From Microvirga sp. BSC39 (GTDB taxonomy: Bacteria; Pseudomonadota; Alphaproteobacteria; Rhizobiales; Beijerinckiaceae), in assembly GCF_000739015.1 (NCBI RefSeq), contig NZ_JPUG01000057.1:1-40532 (forward strand): a stretch of DNA of 40,532 nt, given 5' to 3'. A program made the position numbers and the translations under genes. Below are positions 16,465 through 24,773 of this stretch, one piece after another; within the stretch, counting starts at the first letter, position 1; every line of letters starts with the position of its first letter. The notes under the pieces are model-generated. The model worked only from the letters and a program-made list of their open reading frames with translations. It made no database searches and was not told the origin of the DNA.

Positions 16465-19400
16465 TTAGCCTAGGACGTTGAGGGCTTGCCACGGCGCAGG
16501 GAGGGCCACCCCGTTGAGCCGGATGTTGCCGAAGGTGATGTTGCCCACGATGGTGGCGGTGGGACCGCCAAACGTGCCGCTCTGCAAGGCCATGGCATCG
16601 GCGTCGCTCTCGCGGCGGACTATGTTGTTGGCAACGGCTAGGCGCGGCGCCTGCAAAATCACCGGCGTTACGCCCGCGGCGGCAAGCCGCCGACACTGAT
16701 TGCCCGTGAAGACGCAGCCTGACAATCCTTCGCCTCCCGCAAGCACGACGACCAGCGGCAGCTGACTGCGGGCCCGCGCGTCGGTGATCACGTTGCCGTC
16801 GATGCGAATCTGAGCGTCGCCCCTGCGCCCAAGGATCGAAACGCCCCGGGCTGTGAGAGAGAGAAGCCGATCCCCGACCGCCATGAAGGCCGGGAAGCGG
16901 TTGACGCCCGTCGCAGGTCCGCCTGGGACCAGTCCTCCTTCGACTCCTAGCCGCGCGTCGAGGGCGATTCCGCTCCAACTCATCGGGTCGTTCTCAGCGG
17001 CCGACGCGACGCCGATCAGGCGGTTGGCCGAGATATCGGCGGTCTGCAGCGGACCGTGCAGGCGAATGGCGTAGAGCTCCCTCGCACCCGCCGTAGGCCC
17101 GATATCGGTGATGGCGTTGTGGGAGATGTCGAGCAGCATCGCTCCGTGCACCTCGAGGCCAGCCACATACTCGGCTGCCTCGACCGCCTGTCCGATGCGA
17201 TTGATGCTGTTGCCGATCACCTTGCCGTCCACCACGGAGGACAGCGATACCCCGATGACGCGCCTGTCACGGGCGCCATCGCCGATATGCTCCACGATGT
17301 TGTTGTCAAACGCGAGGGAGCCGATTTGCGCCTCGGGCACCATGCGCACGCCGCCTGTCGCGCAGTCGCGGATCAGGTTCTGCTTGATGACGAGCGTCGC
17401 CTGTGTCGCCTCGATGCTGATGCCGAACCCGAACACGCGGCCCATGCGGTTTCCAACGATGTGGCTGTCGGGCTGGAGCTTGGGCATGAAGCCTTCCGTC
17501 AGGCGCACACAACACGCCGTTTCTGGCCCCTCCTGGCCGCCCAGCCGCGAGATCTCGTTGTCTTTAAGAAGAAGGTTGGGCACGCCGCTGATGACGCCGC
17601 TGGCCACCGCGCCCAAGAGGATTGTGTTGCTCTCGATGGCGACGCCGCCTGGACCCCAGGCTTCGTTCCGGCCAAGTTGGTCGCTGGTGATCTCGCCGTC
17701 ATCCGTTTCGATCGCGCTTGTACCCGTGACGACGATACCGGCCTCGAACGCGTCGATGGCGTTCAACACGATGCGCGTGACCGCCAGGTGGATGACTAGG
17801 CCTTCGAGCGCGACGCCCCGGTTACCCATCAGCCTGTTGTCCTGGATCAGCACGTCGTGCAGGGCACAGTAACGCAGGCCCTCCTCTCGCTCCGGGTCTG
17901 CCAGCGTGCCGATGGCACTCGGCGCGAAGAGCAGGTTGTCGGCGATCTTGAGCCGGTTGTGGGTGCCGTCGATGGCGACGCCAAAGCCACGTCCTCCCTC
18001 GCGAGCCAGCAGCAAGGCGATGCTGCGCTGCAATTTGACTTGCTCGCAGGTCCGCAACAGGAAGGCGGCGGGCACCTCTCCGGCGTTTGTCACATCGGTC
18101 AGCACGAACACGCCCAGATCGAGGATCTCGATGTGCTCGGACTCGACCACCCTCACGGCCGCGCCGCGTCCCGCATAGACGAGGAAGGTGGCCGAGCCGT
18201 GGCCCTTCAGGCGAATGGACTCGCGGTCCTCGATCACCACCGGCGTGTCGCCGAGTATGAAAGTCCCAGGGCCGAGGCAGATGGTGCCGCCGGTCTCCGG
18301 CAGCTGGGCGACGGCCTGCTGGATGGTGAAGGTCCCGGCAGTGTGTTCCTCGGCGCTGACGCAGACCATGCAGGCGCAGTCGTCGCCGAACTCCGGCGGC
18401 CAAAAGGTGCGGCAGTCCACGACCGCCGTCGGGAACGTCACCATGGCCAATCGGGCGTAGTGGTGATGCACGCCGAGCGGTGCTGCCCGGTCGAGAATCT
18501 CGATCTGAGCGCCGGCCGTGCGGGCGGCGAAGCACCAATGGTCCAGAGCCTTCGCCTGACCTCCGGCGGGTTCAAGGTCGAACCGGACCGTGATTCCCGC
18601 TTCGAGCACCACGACCTGCCCGGCGGGCGGAACGGGAATCGATCCGTCGGATCCGGCAGCGTCGAGATCGACCCAGAGCGTACCGTCGTCGAGCCGGACC
18701 TCGCCGTGCTGATCCCAGCGGATCACACGACTGTGGCGGCTGGCGGTCGTGTCGGCACCGCCGCCGGGGATCAGATCGGCACTGAGCGGTGAATCGAGCC
18801 GAAGTTCGCTGGCATCCTCGTCCACCTCGACGCGGCGCAGGTCGCCGGCGAAGCCGGCGAATTCGCGACGATCATCGGTGACCTCGACCCAGTCGCCTGT
18901 GCGGAAGCGCAGGATGGAATCGCGTCCGATGCGGCGCACCTGAAGCCGGTTGCCATCGGCGATGGCCTCGATCGTGGCGCCCACCGAGGCGTTGTCGCGC
19001 GACCATTTGAACCGGACATCGCCAAGAGCGCCTCCGACGTGCAGCTCGACGCGGTAGAGCTGGTTCTCAAGGCCGCGATAGCCGCCGCCAGGAGGCAGCA
19101 GGCAGGGCTCGTCTGGATCATCGAATTCGATCGTCGCGGTTGTCAGGCGTGCGGCCGATGGGGCGACGAGCGCGTCCCAGGCGGCGAGATCCGCGCCGCA
19201 GGTGGCGTCGGCGCCTACATCGGCGAGGACGCGCACCTGCCAGACGGTCTGGGTGCGCGTCGCGGTGTCGATGCCATTCAGCGCAGGCTCCAGCAGGCGC
19301 CGATCCTTCAAGGGCGTGACCTCGCGGTTCCAGACGTCGAGATACACGAGATGCGGGCCGACCGTCGATGGCAGGGCGGGGGCAGCCGGCAGGTAGGGCT

Positions 19401-19800
19401 GCGCCATATAGTCGATGAAGTCGCCGGGCTCGCGGGAGATCGTCTCGTCCAGCACGCCCTCGGCCCGTCCGCCGCTGTCGAGGCGGCTGCGGTCGAAGAT
19501 CGGCGAGTTGTCCGGCCCGATCAGGCCGTGGTTCTCCGCCACGAGTCCATCTACATACATCCGGCCACGCCCGATGGTCAGCTGCGGCCCGGCCGCCGGT
19601 ACGATCTGGAAGCCTGTCGGCGTCTCCTTGGGCACCGCCGCACGGCCGATGATGTCCACGGTCTCCGCGCGCAGCCGACGCTCAACGATGGCGACGAACT
19701 CGTTCCAGTCGGCGTCCAGGGTTGGGTGGCCCTGCTGCATGAGGACACCCGCGAAGTCGCGCAGGGCGTCGAAGCTATTGCGGCTATAATCCCCGCCCAT
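16465..19800 (-). CDS. DUF6519 plus right-handed beta-helix protein (candidate fibre/receptor-binding protein)
   Basis: An 1111-aa protein, with AGGAG a few bases before ATG 19800. The N-terminus (GGDYSRNSFDALRDFAGVLM, then QQGHPTLDADWNEF) is the DUF6519 hallmark, found at the start of proteins in phage-tail-like gene sets. Residues 100-460 are strand-rich (GWYRG-like blocks such as YRVELHVGGALGDVRFKWSR). From about residue 470 on, repeated strand-turn units (IQQAVAQLPETGGTICLGPG, IEILDLGVFVL, LLLKDNEISRLGG, GNRMGRVFGFGISIEA, DNNIVEHIGDG) form a pectate-lyase-type beta-helix to the C-terminus. Such folds trimerise in tail spikes that bind or cut surface glycans. No catalytic residues could be assigned. 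It follows the gpI-like gene by 15 bases. Confidence 0.75.
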   Translation of the reverse strand: MGGDYSRNSFDALRDFAGVLMQQGHPTLDADWNEFVAIVERRLRAETVDIIGRAAVPKETPTGFQIVPAAGPQLTIGRGRMYVDGLVAENHGLIGPDNSPIFDRSRLDSGGRAEGVLDETISREPGDFIDYMAQPYLPAAPALPSTVGPHLVYLDVWNREVTPLKDRRLLEPALNGIDTATRTQTVWQVRVLADVGADATCGADLAAWDALVAPSAARLTTATIEFDDPDEPCLLPPGGGYRGLENQLYRVELHVGGALGDVRFKWSRDNASVGATIEAIADGNRLQVRRIGRDSILRFRTGDWVEVTDDRREFAGFAGDLRRVEVDEDASELRLDSPLSADLIPGGGADTTASRHSRVIRWDQHGEVRLDDGTLWVDLDAAGSDGSIPVPPAGQVVVLEAGITVRFDLEPAGGQAKALDHWCFAARTAGAQIEILDRAAPLGVHHHYARLAMVTFPTAVVDCRTFWPPEFGDDCACMVCVSAEEHTAGTFTIQQAVAQLPETGGTICLGPGTFILGDTPVVIEDRESIRLKGHGSATFLVYAGRGAAVRVVESEHIEILDLGVFVLTDVTNAGEVPAAFLLRTCEQVKLQRSIALLLAREGGRGFGVAIDGTHNRLKIADNLLFAPSAIGTLADPEREEGLRYCALHDVLIQDNRLMGNRGVALEGLVIHLAVTRIVLNAIDAFEAGIVVTGTSAIETDDGEITSDQLGRNEAWGPGGVAIESNTILLGAVASGVISGVPNLLLKDNEISRLGGQEGPETACCVRLTEGFMPKLQPDSHIVGNRMGRVFGFGISIEATQATLVIKQNLIRDCATGGVRMVPEAQIGSLAFDNNIVEHIGDGARDRRVIGVSLSSVVDGKVIGNSINRIGQAVEAAEYVAGLEVHGAMLLDISHNAITDIGPTAGARELYAIRLHGPLQTADISANRLIGVASAAENDPMSWSGIALDARLGVEGGLVPGGPATGVNRFPAFMAVGDRLLSLTARGVSILGRRGDAQIRIDGNVITDARARSQLPLVVVLAGGEGLSGCVFTGNQCRRLAAAGVTPVILQAPRLAVANNIVRRESDADAMALQSGTFGGPTATIVGNITFGNIRLNGVALPAPWQALNVLG

Positions 19801-19815
19801 TTTATGCCGCTCCTG

Positions 19816-22002
19816 TTAGGTCTCGTGGAATGCGCCGGCTTCAAGTGAGAAGCGGAGATATTCCTCCAGACGGATTCGCAGGTTGGTCTCGCGCTGAGGT
19901 GCGTGGGCTAGGTGAAAAGCGCCCATTTCCGACTCGTCGGCGGCGCCGGTGCGGATCTCCCGCACGGTGCTGGTCCTGAGCTGGACATAGGCAGGACGGC
20001 CAAAGCGGCGCGAGACGAAACCGGGGACCACGCGGCGGGCTTCCCTGACGGCGATGGCGTTGCGTTCAGGCGCAGGAACCGGCGCGCCGAGGGTCGCCGC
20101 CCGCACCGCGATTGCCTCGTCGATGGCGAGCTGTGGCTGGCAGCGGAAACGACGGGGCGTGATCGAGCCGCGTGGCACGAATGAGAACCGCATGCAGCCC
20201 GCCTGCCGGCGCTCAGCTCTCACGGCGGGCGCGACGTCGCCCGGCGCGGGGCGCGCGACGAGGAGGCTGTTGGAGACGAGGTCGAAGCGCTCGGCGGCGA
20301 CCTTGCCGAACACCGAGACCTGGAGCAGCGTCAGCGGCCCGCCGAAATCCACGCCGTCGGGCGCGGCATAGGCGACGCTCTCGGCGCTGTCGAGCGGCTC
20401 CACTGCGGCGGCGTCGAGAATTGTGTCTTCCAGCTTGGCCATCGCGTCCCGGGTGACGAGAACCGGCCCTGTGATGCAGGAGGCCACAGCGAGGTCGAGG
20501 CTGGGGCGATTGATGACAATCGAGGGCTCGCCCGGCTGGCTCGGATCCCCGGCCGCATTGAGCTCGCGGCCGGGGACGAGGGTGCAGTGGCGCAAGGTCA
20601 GCCGTCGCAACGCATTGCCGCCGCCGTCCGGCACGACGATGCCGCCGTGGGAGATCAGAAGGCCGTCGAGGGCGACGCTGGAATCGTCGCCGCCCCGCAC
20701 CGTCAGATCGACAGGCAGGCGCAAGTGCGGGAAGCACTCGTCCGCCGCTCGCAGTTCCACCACCGCGCCGGGGCCGATATCGATGGCGAGCGCTTCCTCG
20801 TAGCGGCCATTGTCGAGGATCTCGACGATGCCTCCCATTGCCGGCAGGGCGTCGAGGGCGGACTGGATCGTCGGGTGGGCCACGCTCGGAACACGCAGGA
20901 GCGGATGGGTGGCGTCCGGCACCGAGAACCCGCCTGCGCGGGCATATTCACCGCCGCCGATCTCGGCGCTGAAGCCCAGGTGGTAGGTCACCGAGACGTC
21001 GCCGGTGCGGTCCGGGGGCAGGGCGATGCGGCCGAGGACGGGGTCGATCGCCACGCGGTCGCCGTTGGCCGCGGGCACGTTCGCCCAACCGCCCGCATCA
21101 TCCGAAAGGTTGCACGATTCCACCTCGTCGGCGCCGACTTCCACGTCGTCGATGAACAGGACAAGGCTTTGCAGGTCGCCCAAGGCGCCGCCGCTGATCT
21201 GCGGTCCGTAGATCGCCCGCGGCGGGGCTCCGCCGTCCTCGCCCGTGAGATCCGCATGCAGCACGCGTCTGCTGATCGAGCCAGGCACGTTGAGCGGGCC
21301 CGCAAGCTGTGTGATGCGCGTCTCCGATTTCGGCGAGGTGAACAGCGGCAGCGGCGCACCGAGTGGACTGAAGAGGCGGCGGCGGTCGTCGAGACGCGTG
21401 GCGGGCGCGGGGATCCGGCGGCCGCGCGGCTGGGCCTGGAGACGCCACAGATGCACGCCCACATTGGGCAGGTTGTAGCGCCCGTCGGCGCGCTCGATGG
21501 AGCGGACGTCGACCGTGCGGCTGAACGGATCGAAGGCGGTGCCGAGCGCTTCCAGGCCGCGCCAGTCGCGCAGGTCCGGCGCGAAATGGTGATGGGGCCG
21601 GATATGGTTCATCCGCTGAGTCGTGGCGACGACGAGGAAGTACTCGACCACGCGGGCCGGCCAGCCGGTGACGTCGCGGGCGAGCTGCTCCAGAACCGAT
21701 GCCGTGCCCAGGCGGCGGCGGTAGCCGATGGTGTTGGCGACTTCGGCCTTCGGGCTGGAGATGTCGGCTGTCGCGCCGTGCAGCGGCCGGTAGCCGATCA
21801 GCCCGCCGATATAGGGCGCGACCCAGTCGGCGCAGGTCTCGATGAACTGATCGTCGTAGAGCTGCTCGATGTTTTCCTCGACCACCGCCGCCTGCTCGGC
21901 GATCACGCCGAGGAGCTCGCGCAAGGGGAATCCTTCCTCGGCGTCCCGGATCCGATAGATCGACGGCAACAGCGCATAGAGGCTCTCTGCTGACATCCTC
22001 AT
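19816..22002 (-). CDS. gpI-like baseplate/tail protein with internal beta-helix region
   Basis: A 728-aa protein. Residues 1-130 match the phage P2 gpI/tail protein I pattern (LLPSIYRIRDAEEGFPLREL, VVEENIEQLYDDQFIETC, DWVAPYIGGLIGYRPL, IGYRRRLGTASVLEQLARDV), which attaches to the baseplate rim. The middle, about residues 360-560, has beta-helix style repeats (VPSVAHPTIQSALDALPAMG, VVELRAADECFPHLRLPVDL, LRRLTLRHCTLVPG). The C-terminal 170 residues include CMRFSFVPRG and an Arg-rich stretch. Normal gpI is far shorter, so this is a fused form. Start ATG 22002 overlaps the stop of the upstream gene (ATGA). It likely bridges the baseplate and the fibre-like protein encoded next. Confidence 0.78.
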   Translation of the reverse strand: MRMSAESLYALLPSIYRIRDAEEGFPLRELLGVIAEQAAVVEENIEQLYDDQFIETCADWVAPYIGGLIGYRPLHGATADISSPKAEVANTIGYRRRLGTASVLEQLARDVTGWPARVVEYFLVVATTQRMNHIRPHHHFAPDLRDWRGLEALGTAFDPFSRTVDVRSIERADGRYNLPNVGVHLWRLQAQPRGRRIPAPATRLDDRRRLFSPLGAPLPLFTSPKSETRITQLAGPLNVPGSISRRVLHADLTGEDGGAPPRAIYGPQISGGALGDLQSLVLFIDDVEVGADEVESCNLSDDAGGWANVPAANGDRVAIDPVLGRIALPPDRTGDVSVTYHLGFSAEIGGGEYARAGGFSVPDATHPLLRVPSVAHPTIQSALDALPAMGGIVEILDNGRYEEALAIDIGPGAVVELRAADECFPHLRLPVDLTVRGGDDSSVALDGLLISHGGIVVPDGGGNALRRLTLRHCTLVPGRELNAAGDPSQPGEPSIVINRPSLDLAVASCITGPVLVTRDAMAKLEDTILDAAAVEPLDSAESVAYAAPDGVDFGGPLTLLQVSVFGKVAAERFDLVSNSLLVARPAPGDVAPAVRAERRQAGCMRFSFVPRGSITPRRFRCQPQLAIDEAIAVRAATLGAPVPAPERNAIAVREARRVVPGFVSRRFGRPAYVQLRTSTVREIRTGAADESEMGAFHLAHAPQRETNLRIRLEEYLRFSLEAGAFHET

Positions 22003-24773
22003 GTCATCACCTGCAGATCGATGGGTGCGGGATCGAGGGCGAGAATCTCGGCAGCCAGCAGGTCGCCGGAGGGCGTGAGCAGCGCCGGCTGGGCCCGCAG
22101 CCGCCCGTGCACGATCGGCTCGGAATCGGGCGGGACCGTGCGGTAGAGCTTGTTCAGGTCCACTGCCGCGACGCCTTCAACTGCGTGGATCGTGGCGAAA
22201 ATCTCGCTGGAGGTCACCAGGGGCGCGAAGCCGCGACGTTGCAGGCTGTAGGCGTCGCGTAGCGCAGCCTCGACGTCGGCAAGGACCACCTCCTCGAGAT
22301 GGTCCGGCGTGACGAGCACCGTCAGGTCGATCTTGAACGTCGCCAGGCGATAGGAGGCGACCGTGCTGCGGACGAATGGGTCGCCGAGCGTCCGCAGGGC
22401 GTGGACGAGGTTGTCGAACAGGTCGCCGGTCGACGGGTCCACCGCCGCGCCGTCCGGGCCGGCGATAGTGACCAGGATGCGGCGGGCCTCGCCGTCCCAG
22501 GCCCAATCCGCCTTGGCCTTGGAGATCCCCGCGAAGCCCCTGGCGAAGTCTTCATAGTTGCGCAGCGACACCACGCGCCCGAGCGTCTGGGTCGAGATCG
22601 GCGCGTTCTCGCGGGCTCCGGCCTCCGTTTCGGGATCCTCGCCCCCTGCGGCGGCCAGGGGGTTGAACACCTCGCGCAGGCCGAGCGGCCTATCGAGGGC
22701 CGTCGTCAGTGCTCCCGCCTTCACCGAGCCGGCGCGGCCAATTCCCTTGCGGTAGGTGGCGACGATGTTGTTGCGGCCGGAGGCGGGCCGGGCACCCGAC
22801 GCGCCGTCGCCGAACTGCACGACGGTCGCGCCCTCGTCGGTCGTCCGGGTTTCGAACACCCGTTCCCCGGCGGTGCGGCCGTAGAGCGTCGGCGCTTCGT
22901 GCCAGAGAACGTCGTTGACGCGGACCTCCAGCGTCGAGGCCGCGCCGGTCTTGTTGGCGGCGGATACATGGGTCAACGGCGCCTGCTTGAGCTGGAAGGT
23001 CTGGAAGGCGCGGGCGGAATCCCCGTCGCCGACGATCTCCTGGGTGGTCTCGCCATGGGTCGCCGCGGTGACGTTGGCGTGGATCAGCGCGGTGGCGAGG
23101 TCGTAGGCGCGCACGAGCGGATCGTCGAGGTTCAGCTTGGAATGGGTGTCGTCGGCGAGCGAGACCGAATTCAGGACGGCGGTTTCGGCCACGACGGGCG
23201 TCGTGACCTCGGCCTCGACGAACCGGAAGCTGGCGAGCGGCGCCGTCACTCCACCTTCGAACCCGCCCGGGGCCCGCAGCCGCCATTCGTAGCTCGACGA
23301 ACCGGGCGAGACCTGCCGCGGCGCGGCGATGAGCGTGACGCGCTCTCCGACCTCCACGGCATGGGTCTCGCCGCCCTCGGTAAGTTCGATCCCTTCCGCG
23401 GCAACCAGCGCCTGCGCCAGCCTGCCGCGTACCACCAGGCGTCGGCCTTCGATCAGGCCGTCAACGAGGACGCCCAGTACCAGAGCGTCGCCCATCACCG
23501 GCTCGACGAAGGGCGTTTCGGCGAAGGCGAGTTCCTCGCTTTTTCCGTATACCGAGACGCTGCGATAGGCCGCCTCGAATGTGTCGAGGTTCTCCGCACT
23601 GTCGAAGGTCAGCCGCGTGGCGCGGCCGCTGACCGCATAGTTGGCGACTCCGTCGTCCACGGCGGATGCGACGACATACAGCTCGACATAGCTGGGACTA
23701 GTCAGCGCCACGAGCGATCCGGCCACCCAGCCGTCCTGGATCCCGTCCAGCGCGACCCCGCTATCGTCGATCGTGAAGGTCCAGTCCGACCCATCCACCA
23801 ACTTGTAGAGGCCCCGCGTTTCCTTCGCGAGGACATTGGGATGCGGCGCATTCCAGCCGAACAGCGAAGCCCGCGAGCGGAAGGCAAAGATCCGGTGGCC
23901 GGTCTGGGCAGGCAGCGCGGGCGGATCGACTGAGCCCAGCGCATGGGTGAAGGAGATCCGGGTACGATCCGCATCGGGATCGGCGATGACGGCGGTCAGC
24001 TTGCGGACGTCCCATCGCTCAGATCCGGGGTCATCCGTCAGCCGCTGGGACCCGACGATGACGATCGCATCGCCGACCTTCAAGTTCGTGGTGACGCCCT
24101 GCAGCCAGCAGCCGACATCGCCATTCTGCGGCGCCTCGAATCGGCTCTTGCGAGGGACGAGCGCGTCCCAGGCGACCCGTGCGTTCAGGTCCTCGATCGT
24201 CTCGAAGGTCTGCGCGGTCTCGCCAGGGCCGGGGATGCTCTGCACGCGGGTGCGGGACGGGATGGCGACCTCGTCGACCGCAACTGACGGGGCGGGGAGC
24301 TTGCCTCTCACCGCGTTGCCGATCTGGCCCGGCGGGTCATCGAGCAGGAAGACCAGGTCCGTCCCGGCCGCAACGCCGGGGCGCAGGCGGTAGCCGATCA
24401 GGCGCCCGAGCTCAACCATCGAGCGCCCCTCGAGAGCGGTTCCGAGGAACGCCTCGTTGGCGTTGCGCTCCTGGTAGAAGCTCAGCACCTCGCAGACGCA
24501 GGACCAGGCGTCGATGAGGGCGATGGAGAAGTCGTCCGTTTCACGGCTCTTCAAGCGCCGCAGGGCGACATTTTCCGCCGAGGATAGCCGAGCGAGCTGA
24601 CTCGCGCGGAAGTCGGCATAGGTCCCTGGCCGATAGGCGATCTCGATGAGGCCGGGACGATTCTCCAGCCGCAGGGGCGTGACGACGTCAAGACCCTTGC
24701 AGCAGCCGCAGGTATCCTGATCCTGGACATCGCGGTCGGGCAGGCCGGCGAGCAGCGGAGGAAGACCGTTCAT
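21999..24773 (-). CDS. baseplate assembly protein, gpJ-like (second copy)
   Basis: A 924-aa protein of the 'putative baseplate assembly protein' (TIGR02243/gpJ-like) type, equivalent to Afp11/Afp12 wedge proteins. Visible family blocks: N-terminal QDTCGCCKGLDV, RPGLIEIAYRPGTYADFRAS, DDFSIALIDAWSCVCEVLSF, YQERNANEAFLGTALEGRSM, GRLIGYRLRPG, then far downstream VVQFGDGASGARPASGRNNI, TLGRVVSLRNYEDFARGFAG and LRTLGDPFV. The start codon overlaps the stop of the paralogue upstream (ATGA). The Cys cluster at residues 20-26 could bind metal. It would form the wedge ring that opens on contact. Confidence 0.85.
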   Translation of the reverse strand: MNGLPPLLAGLPDRDVQDQDTCGCCKGLDVVTPLRLENRPGLIEIAYRPGTYADFRASQLARLSSAENVALRRLKSRETDDFSIALIDAWSCVCEVLSFYQERNANEAFLGTALEGRSMVELGRLIGYRLRPGVAAGTDLVFLLDDPPGQIGNAVRGKLPAPSVAVDEVAIPSRTRVQSIPGPGETAQTFETIEDLNARVAWDALVPRKSRFEAPQNGDVGCWLQGVTTNLKVGDAIVIVGSQRLTDDPGSERWDVRKLTAVIADPDADRTRISFTHALGSVDPPALPAQTGHRIFAFRSRASLFGWNAPHPNVLAKETRGLYKLVDGSDWTFTIDDSGVALDGIQDGWVAGSLVALTSPSYVELYVVASAVDDGVANYAVSGRATRLTFDSAENLDTFEAAYRSVSVYGKSEELAFAETPFVEPVMGDALVLGVLVDGLIEGRRLVVRGRLAQALVAAEGIELTEGGETHAVEVGERVTLIAAPRQVSPGSSSYEWRLRAPGGFEGGVTAPLASFRFVEAEVTTPVVAETAVLNSVSLADDTHSKLNLDDPLVRAYDLATALIHANVTAATHGETTQEIVGDGDSARAFQTFQLKQAPLTHVSAANKTGAASTLEVRVNDVLWHEAPTLYGRTAGERVFETRTTDEGATVVQFGDGASGARPASGRNNIVATYRKGIGRAGSVKAGALTTALDRPLGLREVFNPLAAAGGEDPETEAGARENAPISTQTLGRVVSLRNYEDFARGFAGISKAKADWAWDGEARRILVTIAGPDGAAVDPSTGDLFDNLVHALRTLGDPFVRSTVASYRLATFKIDLTVLVTPDHLEEVVLADVEAALRDAYSLQRRGFAPLVTSSEIFATIHAVEGVAAVDLNKLYRTVPPDSEPIVHGRLRAQPALLTPSGDLLAAEILALDPAPIDLQVMT

